Positions 27,338-41,435 of a stretch of DNA of 64,000 nt are shown piece after piece. The position numbers and the translations under genes were made by a program. The stretch is from FEN-1297 sp963834015 (lineage in GTDB: Bacteria > Bacteroidota > Ignavibacteria > Ignavibacteriales > Ignavibacteriaceae): positions 682,001-746,000 of the forward strand of contig CAWIAG010000004.1 in NCBI GenBank assembly GCA_963834015.1, read 5' to 3'. The notes under the pieces are model-generated. The model had not been told where the DNA came from and searched no databases. It worked only from the letters and a program-made list of their open reading frames with translations. Positions within the stretch are counted from its first letter, which is position 1, and the number at the start of each line of letters is the position of its first letter.

Positions 27338-28792
27338 ATGTCAAAATCAACTAATATAAATTTCCCAACAGGTAGGAAGAAAATTATAAGTATTGATAAT
27401 TTAATACCTGCAGATGTTAAACCACCCGCGGTACCGGAAATTGAAGCTTCTGTTCTAGGTGGGATGATGATCGAAAAAGAGGCCGTTCCTAAAGCTATTG
27501 AGCTTTTATTACCTGAATGTTTTTACTTGAAAGAGCATAGGCTGATTTTTGAAGCAATGATATCTTTATTTGATTCAGGCGAACCTATTGATGTTGTTAC
27601 TTTGTATGAGGAACTCAAAAAAAGAGAACAAATTGAAGAAATTGGCGGTGCGGTTTATTTAAGCAAACTATCACAGAATATTTCTTCAGCAGCCAATATT
27701 GAATATCACGCAAAAATTATTTTGGAAAAACAGATCCTTCGCGGCTTAATTACGAGCTCCCACGAGATTGCACAAGCAGCTTATGAGGGAACCGAGGATG
27801 CGTTTGATATTTTGGATGAAGCCGAGCGAAAGATTTTTGAAATCACCGAAACCCATCTCAAAAAATCTTTTCAAGGAATGGATAGAGCTGTAAGAGACGC
27901 CCTAGAATATATAGAAGCTATTCATTCTAATACAAAACAAAAATTTTCGGTTCCCACGGGTTTTTACGAATTAGATGAATTGCTTGGCGGATTTCAGAAA
28001 TCCGATTTAATAATTATAGCCGCCAGGCCTTCTATGGGGAAAACAGCATTTGCATTAACCCTTGCTCGAAATGCGGCAATAGACCATAAAGTGCCTGTGG
28101 GTATATTCAGCCTAGAAATGTCTACTATGCAGCTAATTATCCGAATGCTGTGTGCTGAAGGTAGATTAAATGCTCATCTCGTCAGGACTGGAAAGCTTCC
28201 CAATGAAGAGGGTGTTAAACTAAGTAAGAATGCCCACAAATTGATTGAGTCCCCCGTTTATGTTGATGACAGCCCTGCTCAAACGGTACTTGAAATTAGA
28301 GCAAAAGCAAGAAGATTAAAATCTGAAAAAAATATTGGCCTGATAATAATTGACTATCTTCAGCTAATGCAGGGGCCTGCAAAAGCTGAAAGCCGTGAAA
28401 GAGAGATATCTCACATATCTCGCTCACTTAAATCGCTTGCAAAAGAATTGAATGTTCCCGTTATTGCCCTTGCACAATTAAATCGCGCCGTTGAAACTAG
28501 AACAGATAAACGACCTCAATTATCAGATTTACGCGAATCGGGTTCGATTGAACAGGATGCTGATGTGGTTTTGTTTCTAAATCGCCCGGAATACTATAAC
28601 ATAAAAAATTTCGCCAATGACGGAAGCTCTACCGAAGGAATTGCTGAAGTCATAATAGGCAAACAGAGGAATGGGCCGGTTGGTGAAGTTCGCCTCGCAT
28701 TTATTAAAGAATATGCTCGGTTTGAAAACCTTGCCCATGCAAAACAAATAGAGGAATACACAGCTCTTCCAACAAATGAAGATGTTTTTTAA
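27338..28792 (+). CDS. dnaB: Replicative DNA helicase DnaB
   Basis: 484 residues, normal length. The N-terminal domain (EASVLGGMMIEKEAVPKAIE) is followed by a linker helix and the RecA-like motor. Walker A is ARPSMGKTAFA with Lys235, Walker B is IGLIIIDYLQLMQG, and ALAQLNRAVETR with LRESGSIEQDADVVLFLNRP are the downstream motifs around the arginine finger. No intein is inserted. It unwinds DNA at the replication fork as a hexamer. It appears to stand alone, with an AT-rich gap upstream and DUF1460 downstream. Confidence 0.97.
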   Translation: MSKSTNINFPTGRKKIISIDNLIPADVKPPAVPEIEASVLGGMMIEKEAVPKAIELLLPECFYLKEHRLIFEAMISLFDSGEPIDVVTLYEELKKREQIEEIGGAVYLSKLSQNISSAANIEYHAKIILEKQILRGLITSSHEIAQAAYEGTEDAFDILDEAERKIFEITETHLKKSFQGMDRAVRDALEYIEAIHSNTKQKFSVPTGFYELDELLGGFQKSDLIIIAARPSMGKTAFALTLARNAAIDHKVPVGIFSLEMSTMQLIIRMLCAEGRLNAHLVRTGKLPNEEGVKLSKNAHKLIESPVYVDDSPAQTVLEIRAKARRLKSEKNIGLIIIDYLQLMQGPAKAESREREISHISRSLKSLAKELNVPVIALAQLNRAVETRTDKRPQLSDLRESGSIEQDADVVLFLNRPEYYNIKNFANDGSSTEGIAEVIIGKQRNGPVGEVRLAFIKEYARFENLAHAKQIEEYTALPTNEDVF

Positions 28793-28940
28793 ACTAATTG
28801 ATTTATTATGGCTGATAACTTTTAAATATATAAATGGAATTATTCAGGCTTCAAATAATTCCATCCTCACAATATTCATATTGAGTGAATTTGTAAGAAT
28901 AAAAGTATTGAATTCATAGAATATTTGCTGGATAATATCG

Positions 28941-29810
28941 ATGGGAAATAAATACATAACCGTATTAAAATGGTTGGCAGTATTATTTTTAGCTTGTACT
29001 AGTTCATTAACAGCACAAATATATAACGATTCAGACTCAATAATTTGTTCGTTAAAATTTAAATTGGCGACTGATAAAAACCTTGAAAATGAGCCAATAA
29101 ATGATGTTATTGCAGAAATTGGTAAAAGTTTTATAGGTACTGAGTATAGGGAACATACTCTTGAACGTGAGGGAGCTGAATCTCTTGTAATAAACTTTTC
29201 AGGGCTGGATTGTACAACATTTCTGGAAAATTCTTTAGCCATAACCAGATGTATTAAAGAAAAGAAAACTTCGTTTGAGAATTTTAAAAAAGAATTGATT
29301 AAAATTAGATACCGTGAAGGTATAATTGATAAGTATCCCTCACGACTACATTATTTTTCCGATTGGATCTTTGATAACGAAAAAAAAGGAATTATTAAAA
29401 ATATTTCAAAAGAAATTGGAGGTATGCCTCTAAAATTTGATTTAAACTTTATGTCTACTCATCCGGATAATTATCTTGAACTAAAAGATCATCCAGAGTT
29501 CATCCCCATAATTGAAAAACAGGAAAAAGAAATAAGCCTAAGGAAATATTATTTTGTACCTAAAGAAAATATTATTGAGCTTGAAAAGAAAATTCATAAT
29601 GGTGATCTTATCGCAATAACTTCAGATATTAAAGGGCTTGATATAAATCATGTCGGTATTGCTTTAAGATTGGATGACGGCCGGATTCATTTACTGCACG
29701 CTCCTAACAAAGGCTTTAAGGTTCAGGTAGCGGAAATGCCTCTTACAGATTATCTCTCGAAGATCAAACATGATACCGGTATCATAATAATTAGGGCTTT
29801 GGAGCTATAA
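28941..29810 (+). CDS. Secreted DUF1460 (NlpC/P60-like amidase-fold) protein
   Basis: 289 residues with a signal peptide (WLAVLFLACTSSLTAQ). The DUF1460 pattern is clear: IGKSFIGTEYREHTLE near the N-terminus, then SGLDCTTFLENSLAITR with Cys91 as the likely nucleophile, SRLHYFSDWIFDN, and DINHVGIALRLDDGRIHLLHA with His237 as the likely base. The family belongs to the papain-like NlpC/P60 superfamily, and members are thought to cleave cell-wall peptides or amides; the substrate here is not known. The ATG at 28941 gives a complete signal peptide. Confidence 0.88.
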   Translation: MGNKYITVLKWLAVLFLACTSSLTAQIYNDSDSIICSLKFKLATDKNLENEPINDVIAEIGKSFIGTEYREHTLEREGAESLVINFSGLDCTTFLENSLAITRCIKEKKTSFENFKKELIKIRYREGIIDKYPSRLHYFSDWIFDNEKKGIIKNISKEIGGMPLKFDLNFMSTHPDNYLELKDHPEFIPIIEKQEKEISLRKYYFVPKENIIELEKKIHNGDLIAITSDIKGLDINHVGIALRLDDGRIHLLHAPNKGFKVQVAEMPLTDYLSKIKHDTGIIIIRALEL

Positions 29811-30297
29811 TATAAAATAGAAATTTATTCTAAAAATCTCTTTTAAAGTTAGGAAAATCAAAATAATTCTTAACCATAGTCACTTTACTACCCCGGTTAT
29901 TTAATCTTTTGCCAATTCGTAAAACATGATTTGTATAATCCATAAAAGTATTGGTTTAAGTTATTCCTTTGGTATTCCCATAATAATGGATGATAATTTT
30001 TTTATTCGAATAAAGTTGTCTTTGCGCAATAAATATATTTACAGCAGTAGATTTATGCGCTACTCACCGGATTCCAAATAGAGGTTTCAATTAACCTGTT
30101 TATTTCAATATTAAATTAAGTGAATAAAAAATATATTGTTAATACCTTGTTATTTTTACTAACTTGCATATGCAATTGATAAAAGAATGTGGGCATTTTA
30201 TTAGACCGGTTCTCATGTTTTATATTGAATAATTTTCAACATCCTTTGTTTTTTCATAAAGGCTTTGGTAAATTTTATTTTATAATTCCTGTTATTT
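29811..30297. other. Intergenic region
   Basis: About 490 AT-rich bases between two plus-strand genes. A 37-codon ATG-initiated frame exists on the minus strand (29830-29943), beginning MDYTNHVLRIGKRL, but it has no convincing ribosome site and I do not call it. No terminator or RNA was identified. Confidence 0.45.
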
Positions 30298-31062
30298 ATG
30301 AATAAATTTTACGCTGTAATAATAATTATTATTATCGCTTCGGTAAACTCTTTGCCCCAGGAATCATCATATTATGATGCTCCGCTTGGAGGTGGAATTG
30401 GTTATGTTCCGGGCTGGATAATACCAAAAGTTGATGGAATTAATGCCCAATTTAAAATATTTGGGGTTCCGGAACTTCCCCAAAACGGTCTTTTTACATC
30501 TGGAGGGGCAGGTTTCATTTATCTTGGAATTCTTGAAAATTTTAGAATCGGTGGATTTGGCTTTGGTGGTTCAAAATCATCATCGGCAAATTATTTTTCG
30601 AACGAGTTATCACAAAGTATTTCGGAATCTGGTACAGAACAAAGTGAAGCAGTTTATTCTTTAAGCGGAGGCGGGTTATCTTTTGAATATACTCTACCGT
30701 TTATGAAAAATATAGCTATGTCTTTAGGTGTATTGGCAGGCAGAGGCAGTTTAAGTATTGAATTATATAGAAATTATGGAAATATTAATTGGCAATCTTT
30801 TTGGCAGAATACACAATCTGGTTATCAGAGTGCTTCCTCCTCTCTGCTTAAAGACACATATTGGATATTTTCTCCTACTTTGAATGTTGAGATACCTGTC
30901 TACCATATGCTTTGCTTTCGAATCGGGGGTGGATATAATATTACATTCGGAGACGTCTGGACGTATGATAATAATCAAGGCATACTAAATGCACCTTCCG
31001 GTATAAATGGGAATAGTTTTTTTATTCAAACAGGAATTTTTGTCGGATTATTTTCTTTTTAA
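30298..31062 (+). CDS. Putative outer-membrane beta-barrel protein
   Basis: 254 residues with a signal peptide (FYAVIIIIIIASVNSLPQ). The mature part is Gly/Ser-rich with alternating hydrophobic strands, for example GLFTSGGAGFIYLGILENFRIG, GGGLSFEYTLPFMKNIAMSLG and MLCFRIGGGYNITFGDVW, ending SFFIQTGIFVGLFSF. This reads as an 8-12-strand outer-membrane barrel; I do not recognise a named family. rfbB begins eight bases downstream, so it may be part of the polysaccharide unit rfbB-SLBB. Confidence 0.7.
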   Translation: MNKFYAVIIIIIIASVNSLPQESSYYDAPLGGGIGYVPGWIIPKVDGINAQFKIFGVPELPQNGLFTSGGAGFIYLGILENFRIGGFGFGGSKSSSANYFSNELSQSISESGTEQSEAVYSLSGGGLSFEYTLPFMKNIAMSLGVLAGRGSLSIELYRNYGNINWQSFWQNTQSGYQSASSSLLKDTYWIFSPTLNVEIPVYHMLCFRIGGGYNITFGDVWTYDNNQGILNAPSGINGNSFFIQTGIFVGLFSF

Positions 31063-31070
31063 GGAATTAA

Positions 31071-32081
31071 ATGAAAAATGTTTTAATAACTGGCGGCGCA
31101 GGATTTATAGGGAGTAATTTTATAAATTATATCCTTTCACAAAGGGATGATTTTTTTATAGTCAACCTTGATAAACTAACTTATGCGGGCAATCTTGAAA
31201 ATTTAAAACCGTCTGAGAATAATAAAAATTATCTTTTTATAAAAGGTGACATTGCAAATGCGGAATTAATTAATCATATATTTGAAGCGTATAATATTAA
31301 ATATGTAATTAATTTTGCCGCAGAATCTCATGTGGATAGAAGCATTTCCGGTTCGCAAATATTTTATACTTCAAATGTAATCGGGACAAATGTTCTTTTA
31401 GAAACTGCACTTAAATTCAAGATTAAAAAATTTTTACAAATTTCAACAGATGAAGTTTATGGTAGTTTGGGCCCCAAAGGATTATTCACGGAATCAACTC
31501 CGTTGGCGCCTAACAGCCCTTATTCTTCCAGCAAAGCTGCGGCCGATTTAATGGTGTTGGCTTTTTATCATACATACGGACTTCCTGTTGTGATAACAAG
31601 GTGTTCAAATAATTATGGTCCGTACCAGTTCCCGGAAAAGCTTATTCCATTGATGGTTATAAACTCATTGAATAATAAAAAACTCCCTGTCTATGGAGAC
31701 GGATTAAATGTTCGTGATTGGATATATGTAACCGATCATAATAAAGCAGCAGAATTGGTTCTTGAAAAAGGCAGGGTCGGCGAAGTTTATAATGTTGGGG
31801 CAAGTAATGAAATGTCCAATATTGACATTGTAAAACTTATTTTAAATCAATTAAACAAATCTGAAGATTTGATTCAGTTTGTAAATGATCGTCTCGGTCA
31901 TGACAAACGTTACGCTATCGATTCCCAGAAAATCAGGCAAGAACTTGGATGGAAGCCGGAGTTCTCGTTTGAGGATGCAATCCGCAAAACAATCAATTGG
32001 TATTTAGAAAATAAATCGTGGTGGGAATCAATAATTAATGGTGACTACAGGAATTATTATAATAATCAATATAAATTTTAA
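31071..32081 (+). CDS. rfbB: dTDP-glucose 4,6-dehydratase
   Basis: 336 residues of the extended short-chain dehydrogenase family. Cofactor motif: VLITGGAGFIGSNFIN. Catalytic elements are the Thr-Asp-Glu of STDEVYGSLG and Tyr151-Ser-Ser-Ser-Lys155. RCSNNYGPYQFPEKLIPLMV and the C-terminal DRLGHDKRYAIDSQKI are diagnostic for RfbB/RmlB. It makes dTDP-4-keto-6-deoxyglucose, the precursor of rhamnose and other deoxy sugars of surface polysaccharides. No rfbA, rfbC or rfbD is adjacent. The SLBB export gene follows by 32 bases. Confidence 0.96.
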   Translation: MKNVLITGGAGFIGSNFINYILSQRDDFFIVNLDKLTYAGNLENLKPSENNKNYLFIKGDIANAELINHIFEAYNIKYVINFAAESHVDRSISGSQIFYTSNVIGTNVLLETALKFKIKKFLQISTDEVYGSLGPKGLFTESTPLAPNSPYSSSKAAADLMVLAFYHTYGLPVVITRCSNNYGPYQFPEKLIPLMVINSLNNKKLPVYGDGLNVRDWIYVTDHNKAAELVLEKGRVGEVYNVGASNEMSNIDIVKLILNQLNKSEDLIQFVNDRLGHDKRYAIDSQKIRQELGWKPEFSFEDAIRKTINWYLENKSWWESIINGDYRNYYNNQYKF

Positions 32082-32113
32082 ATATAATCAAATATCACTT
32101 TAAGGTTCAATAA

Positions 32114-33517
32114 ATGAAAAAATATATTCTGTTTGTTGTTATGTTAGTTTGCGTATCACTGGCAACAGCCCAAAATCAAGATAGAACAAATATTGATAAC
32201 AGCAATAATAATAATTCGATGCCAATTTTAACAAGTTCAGCGATTAGTGTAACTCTTGGCGGTTATTTTCCTATTACAGGAACATATCCGGCAATTTTTG
32301 GAGAAAGAGTTGATGCTTTTGTAACTCGAATGTTTAATCAAGCTCGTGATGGACTGCTTAAAAATGCTATTGCGATGTACAACACTATTGAAGTAAATAA
32401 AAAACTTGAGGGATATTCATTTAGAGGTATAATATTAAAGAGAGGAAACGGTGATTCAATTAAAGTAGATTTGCTGAAATTCAGAGTTACCGGAGATTTT
32501 AAATATAATCCTTATTTGAAAAATGACGATATAATAATATTCCCTTCCGGCGATTATGAAAGGAATTTTTTTACTGTTGCAGGCGCTGTTAATAATCCCG
32601 GTACATTTCCCTTTGCAGATGGGGATAAATTATCCGATGCATTAATTTTAGCTCAGGGAATTGACAAAGCTTATAGTAATATAAAGGGAATTGAAATTGC
32701 CCGGTTGGATAATAATGGCGAAAAAATGACAACCAGAATGTTAAAGTTGTCCGAGGAAATTCCCTTGGAAAGAGGAGACAGAATTACCGTAATTGCGGAT
32801 GCTAACGATAAAATAGAATACACAGTGAATGTTATAGGCGAAGTCCGGATGCCCGGTAAAATTCCGATTACAAAAAATAATACCACAATTAAAGATGTAA
32901 TAGAAAAGTGCGGTGGTTTTAACAGCGACGCGGATTTATTTAATTCTGAAATTGTAAGAAGTCCGAATGTATTTAAATCTTTAGTGTTTTCCGATCAGAT
33001 TGAGAAATTACGAATGGTTAGAATGTCAACTCTAATAGAAGAGGATACTCTTTATTTTAATGTTGATGAAAGTCTTCGTTTGTTAAGAGCCAACGGACTT
33101 GTTGATTTTACTAAGGTTTTAAGTAATGATACATCTCAAAGTAATTTTATTATGAGAGACGGTGATGTAATATATATACCGCCGGTGATTAATCTGGTTT
33201 ATGTTTTCGGGCAGGTTAATAATTCCGGATATATTAAATATGTACCTAATAAGGATTACAAATACTATATAGAACAAGCCGGTAATCTAGGTCAAACAGC
33301 ATCCGGAGACATATATCTAATTAAAGGTAAATCAAGAGCATGGTATAATTTAAAAAATTTAAAAGAGGGTGAACAGATTATAGAACCGGGAGATTATTTA
33401 TGGGCATCTAAAACGACGCCTAGAACAATTTGGTACGATCTTGAACAAGTGACAAGAATTGCAACGATTGTAACAGGATTAGCAACTTTAGTTTTATTAT
33501 ATTATCAAATAAAGTAA
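32114..33517 (+). CDS. SLBB-domain polysaccharide export protein
   Basis: 467 residues with a signal peptide (MKKYILFVVMLVCVSLATAQ). Three SLBB-like beta-grasp units are visible: FFTVAGAVNNPGTFPFADGD, YTVNVIGEVRMPGKIPITKN and LVYVFGQVNNSGYIKYVPNK. A C-terminal helix (ATIVTGLATLVLLYYQI) would anchor or span the outer membrane, as in Wza-type exporters. I do not see a lipobox Cys. It probably helps export capsule or exopolysaccharide made with rfbB products. The wzz-wzx-wzy cluster lies about 27 kb away in this window. Confidence 0.87.
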   Translation: MKKYILFVVMLVCVSLATAQNQDRTNIDNSNNNNSMPILTSSAISVTLGGYFPITGTYPAIFGERVDAFVTRMFNQARDGLLKNAIAMYNTIEVNKKLEGYSFRGIILKRGNGDSIKVDLLKFRVTGDFKYNPYLKNDDIIIFPSGDYERNFFTVAGAVNNPGTFPFADGDKLSDALILAQGIDKAYSNIKGIEIARLDNNGEKMTTRMLKLSEEIPLERGDRITVIADANDKIEYTVNVIGEVRMPGKIPITKNNTTIKDVIEKCGGFNSDADLFNSEIVRSPNVFKSLVFSDQIEKLRMVRMSTLIEEDTLYFNVDESLRLLRANGLVDFTKVLSNDTSQSNFIMRDGDVIYIPPVINLVYVFGQVNNSGYIKYVPNKDYKYYIEQAGNLGQTASGDIYLIKGKSRAWYNLKNLKEGEQIIEPGDYLWASKTTPRTIWYDLEQVTRIATIVTGLATLVLLYYQIK

Positions 33518-33535
33518 AAAAATATCTTTAAAAGC

Positions 33536-33563
33536 TTGACATTTATCTAATATAGTATATTTT
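33536..33563 (+). promoter_or_regulatory. rRNA operon promoter P1 (candidate)
   Basis: A consensus -35 TTGACA at 33536-33541 is followed after 16 bases by TATTTT (33558-33563), inside TATATTTTAG, which resembles the TAnnTTTG-type -10 of Bacteroidota. It lies 260 bases before the 16S gene. Confidence 0.55.
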
Positions 33564-33645
33564 AGACAGTCTAAATTAGATTTTATAATGAACGCAAGGA
33601 AGTATAAAAAAGCTAATTTAATTATTGAAATTTTGAAATGACCTA

Positions 33646-33674
33646 TTGACTTTATAAGAGATAGGAAGTAAATT
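33646..33674 (+). promoter_or_regulatory. rRNA operon promoter P2 (candidate)
   Basis: TTGACT (33646-33651), a 17-base spacer and TAAATT (33669-33674) form a second plausible promoter downstream of P1. Tandem promoters are common for rRNA operons; this one is weaker by sequence. Confidence 0.4.
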
Positions 33675-33680
33675 AGAAGC

Positions 33681-33701
33681 CCTCAATTATTGAGGTTTTT
33701 T
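33681..33701 (+). terminator. Terminator-like hairpin in the rRNA leader
   Basis: CCTCAA-TTA-TTGAGG followed by six T residues. It has intrinsic-terminator form but sits inside the rRNA leader, just before a boxA-like element. It could be an attenuator overcome by antitermination or the end of a short leader transcript. Confidence 0.6.
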
Positions 33702-33705
33702 AATG

Positions 33706-33719
33706 TGTTCTTTGAAAGA
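33706..33719 (+). promoter_or_regulatory. boxA-like antitermination element before 16S
   Basis: TGTTCTTTGAAAGA resembles the E. coli rrn boxA (TGCTCTTTAACA). An exact copy occurs before 23S at 35738-35751, the same placement as in known rrn operons, which supports a NusB-S10 antitermination role. Confidence 0.65.
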
Positions 33720-33796
33720 GTGAGTGCATTTAACCAGTCAGTTAAATGGTTTCAACTAAGCGTCTAAACGCCAAGATTACAAAAAAATTAAACTCT

Positions 33797-35344
<1,548 letters not shown>

Positions 35345-35376
35345 AGAGTAATCTAAACCTTTAGCTGGGTTGGTTA

Positions 35377-35387
35377 CACTCACTCTT
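35377..35387 (+). other. 3' arm of the 16S processing stem
   Basis: CACTCACTCTT is the exact complement of AAGAGTGAGTG at 33716-33726 upstream of 16S. The two would pair across the pre-16S transcript, the usual RNase III substrate. The upstream arm overlaps the end of the boxA-like element. Confidence 0.75.
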
Positions 35388-35468
35388 CTTTTTTATCCTC
35401 GGTTTATGAGGAATTTTTTGAGCTGATGCTCTTAAATATTGTTCTTAAAATTAATGCAAACGCGAACT

Positions 35469-35542
<74 letters not shown>

Positions 35543-35645
35543 CTATTATGGGTGTGTGTTAATAAAATCTTGATTTATTTTAAAGATTTTCTAACCATAA
35601 CCCCATAAAACTTACCCTGTATGAACGGGGATTAGATAGGTTTTT

Positions 35646-35718
35646 GGGGCTATAGCTCAATTGGGAGAGCGCCGCCCTTGCAAGGCGGAGGTTATCGGTT
35701 CGATCCCGATTAGCTCCA
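35646..35718 (+). tRNA. tRNA-Ala (TGC anticodon)
   Basis: 73-base cloverleaf. The acceptor stem is GGGGCTA with TAGCTCC (one G-T pair) plus A. The anticodon stem CCGCC/GGCGG closes a loop carrying TGC, and the T loop is GTTCGATCC-like. No CCA is encoded. It is the second spacer tRNA after tRNA-Ile, the standard order. Confidence 0.97.
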
Positions 35719-35737
35719 CACTATTGTTTTAATAGAT

Positions 35738-35751
35738 TGTTCTTTGAAAGA
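35738..35751 (+). promoter_or_regulatory. boxA-like antitermination element before 23S
   Basis: TGTTCTTTGAAAGA, identical over 14 bases to the element at 33706-33719 ahead of 16S. Confidence 0.65.
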
Positions 35752-35865
35752 TTGAAAGAGTAAAAACTAAATTCTCGATTTATTTCGGGAAATGTTTTAC
35801 TGAGCCTGTAATAATAAGTAAATAAAATTATAGATCGAGCACAATTATCTGTGTATAAAAATTTT

Positions 35866-38876
<3,011 letters not shown>

Positions 38877-38878
38877 TT

Positions 38879-38909
38879 AATTTTTATACACAGTTGTGAC
38901 CGATCTTAT
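38879..38909 (+). other. 3' arm of the 23S processing stem
   Basis: AATTTTTATACACA (38879-38892) is complementary to TGTGTATAAAAATT just before 23S. Pairing continues with a bulge through CAGTTGTG and GACCGATCTTAT against ATAGATCGAGCACAA. This is the expected RNase III target that releases pre-23S. Confidence 0.75.
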
Positions 38910-38997
38910 ATGTTTTTACTCCATTCGGGCTCACTCTTTCTTTCTTTCACTTTATTTTTATTTATTCCTTTTTCTTTGGGATAATTTAAAGTTTAAA

Positions 38998-39114
<117 letters not shown>

Positions 39115-39125
39115 TTTTAATTTAT

Positions 39126-39157
39126 AACCCCGGTTTTTTCAATCGGGGTTTTTTTTA
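39126..39157 (+). terminator. Intrinsic terminator of the rRNA operon
   Basis: AACCCCG (39126-39132) pairs with CGGGGTT (39144-39150), followed by a run of T residues. It lies 11 bases after 5S. Confidence 0.93.
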
Positions 39158-39838
39158 TTTCCAATCTTTTATATTAGAATTTGGTCTGCTAAGCAAAATT
39201 GCCTGCTAAAGTTTAATTGAGGTAATAAGGAATCTAAGAATTAAAATAAATCTTTCATTTATTCTAATAATATCTCATAACACTCACTAAAATAAGTGTA
39301 AAACAAATGTAAAAGATTAGTGAATATTAAGAGGGTTTTTTCTAAGAAATATTTTTAATATTCTTTGAAAATCCGAACCAATATATTAATTATGGTTAGA
39401 AATCAGAACCTAATGCAATTATTTTCGTTATTATACTCTTGTTCAGTTGTTTAATTGTAATTTGTTAAAAAGTATAATTCAGTCCTCTTTCCCCTGGAGG
39501 AGCAAATTTGTATCTGGCTTTATAAAAAAAACAGTTGTAAATTAACCCGCTTATTTTCCAAAAGAATAATAGCCGTAAATATACCAATCTCGACAGCCTT
39601 CATACCTGGATGAGCAAATGTGAAACTCCTATGGTAATACATCCACTAAAGTTTCCATATAGAGAAATCGGTTGTAAAATTTCTTAAAAATTAGTGACTA
39701 AGCATTTTTTATAACTATTGAATGTCTAATTACTATCTAATTGATTTCTTATTGAGTATAAGTTTGGAAGTAAACTGAACGTTCATTCGTCAAATTAACT
39801 TAATTTGGTTTTTAAAGTTGTTATAAAAAAGAGATTAT
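39158..39838. other. Long AT-rich intergenic region
   Basis: About 680 bases between the rRNA terminator and the nitronate monooxygenase gene. I see no tRNA, no terminator beyond the rRNA one and no open frame with a start and protein-like composition. A short minus-strand stretch around 39590-39640 reads protein-like (KAVEIGIFTAIILLEN) but is too brief to call. Confidence 0.5.
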
Positions 39839-41308
39839 ATGCATTTACCCAAAATTATTCAGGGAGGAATGGGCGTCTACATATCGACACCGTTTCTTGC
39901 TAATGCCTGCTCGCAAGCAGGAGCGCTTGGTACCGTTTCATGCGTTACTGCTGAAAGGTTACTTCCACGTATTCTTCAATCCGGCGATCCGGATGGGCAT
40001 TACAGGCGGGCACTTGAGCATTTTCCGTTTCCGGAAGTTGCAGAACGCATCCTCAAAACCTACTTTATTGAAGGTGGAATCTCTTCTAATAATAAATTTA
40101 AGCGGATCCCTGCTTTTAGCATGCAGCCGCGTAAGGATCTTATTGAACTTGCTGTAGCGGCAAGTTTTAGTTTTGTATGGCTTGCAAAGGAAGGACATTC
40201 CGGCCCAATAAGTGTTAATTATCTTGAAAAAGTTCAAATTCCACATATTTATCATATAACTGGGGCAATGCTTGCTGGTGTAGATTTTGTCACAATGGGA
40301 GCTGGTATTACACTTCAAATTCCTGCTGTGTTAGATGCTATTGCCTCTGGAGGAATTCCAAGTTATCGGGTTATTGTTGAAGGGAGTAAAAATGGCACTG
40401 AAACAATTAGTTTTAATCCAAAGTCATTCTTTAATAAAAAGTTGCCTGAACTAAAACGTCCTAAATTTCTGCCTATTGTATCAACAGATGTTTTAGCAAC
40501 GTTAATGACTAAACGACTCCCAGCGAATAGTATCCAGGGATTTGTTGTCGAAAAGCCGACTGCCGGAGGCCACAATGCACCACCAAGAGTAAAAGGGGTA
40601 TTCGATGAAACCGGTCAGCCCGTTTATGGTTCAAAAGATGAAGTGTGTTTCAAAAATCTTGAATCATTAAACATTCCTTTTTGGATAGCAGGTTCGCTTG
40701 CATCACCTGAAGGACTGACAGAGGCACATGCACTTGGGGCTGTTGGAATACAGGCAGGTTCGATATTTGCCTTAAGCGATAATTCTGGGATGAAATCCGC
40801 TTATCGTATAGAGATGAGGCGCATGGGTTATAAGGGCAAGTTGGTTATTAGAACCGACCCGAAGGCATCACCAACCGGCTTCCCTTTTAAAGTTGCTCAG
40901 CTAAATGGAACTCAATCTGATCCAGCAGTTTATGAGAACAGGAAAAGAGTTTGCGATTTATCAGCATTACTTGTTCCATATAAATTAAGTGAAACCAAAA
41001 TAGGCTTTCGCTGTTCAAGTGAACCCATTCAGGATTATCTTCGTAAAGGGGGAAAACTTGAAGATGCTGTTGGCGCACGCTGCCTTTGCAACGGCCTTTT
41101 CTCAGCGGCAGGATTTGGTAATCCGAATGAACTCCCGATCTTTACGATGGGTGACGATGTCAGCTTCTTAACTCATCTTATGAAGGACGAAAACGATTCA
41201 TACGGGGCAATAGAGGCTATAAAATATTTATCATCTGCCAATCAATTAAAATTGCCCGTTTTGTCTTATGAAACTAAAATGCTGGAAGAAACTTTAGTAA
41301 TTATATAA
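39839..41308 (+). CDS. Nitronate monooxygenase / 2-nitropropane dioxygenase family flavoprotein
   Basis: 489 residues of the FMN-dependent TIM-barrel NMO family, longer than the ~350-residue type. Landmarks are the opening PKIIQGGMGVYISTPFLANACSQAGALGT-type strand, FVWLAKEGHSGPISVNYLEK, then VVEKPTAGGHNAPPRVKGV, which includes the conserved His near the flavin, IPFWIAGSLASPEGLTEAHA and LGAVGIQAGSIFALSDNSGM for phosphate binding. The C-terminal ~130 residues, with several Cys (RCSSEP, RCLCNGLFSAAGFGN), are an extension also seen in long NMO/PfaD-like forms. The substrate is not known; oxidation of nitronates such as propionate-3-nitronate is the family reaction. Confidence 0.88.
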   Translation: MHLPKIIQGGMGVYISTPFLANACSQAGALGTVSCVTAERLLPRILQSGDPDGHYRRALEHFPFPEVAERILKTYFIEGGISSNNKFKRIPAFSMQPRKDLIELAVAASFSFVWLAKEGHSGPISVNYLEKVQIPHIYHITGAMLAGVDFVTMGAGITLQIPAVLDAIASGGIPSYRVIVEGSKNGTETISFNPKSFFNKKLPELKRPKFLPIVSTDVLATLMTKRLPANSIQGFVVEKPTAGGHNAPPRVKGVFDETGQPVYGSKDEVCFKNLESLNIPFWIAGSLASPEGLTEAHALGAVGIQAGSIFALSDNSGMKSAYRIEMRRMGYKGKLVIRTDPKASPTGFPFKVAQLNGTQSDPAVYENRKRVCDLSALLVPYKLSETKIGFRCSSEPIQDYLRKGGKLEDAVGARCLCNGLFSAAGFGNPNELPIFTMGDDVSFLTHLMKDENDSYGAIEAIKYLSSANQLKLPVLSYETKMLEETLVII

Positions 41309-41435
41309 ATTGATATTTATGAAAAATAACCGTAAATATTAATATGAAATTAAATCTTTTGTATAAATAATTTTTTACACAATTGCTATTTTGAGGAATA
41401 TATATTCACTAACTGACTTACGGAATTTCTTATAT

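Noticed and set aside
29830..29943. 37-codon minus-strand ATG frame (MDYTNHVLRIGKRL...)
   Set aside because: No convincing ribosome site, no recognised family and a length expected by chance; kept only as a note in the intergenic entry.
39839..41308. PfaD (polyunsaturated fatty acid synthase enoyl reductase) annotation
   Set aside because: The long NMO form resembles PfaD, but no PKS-like pfa genes are nearby, so only the general family is claimed.
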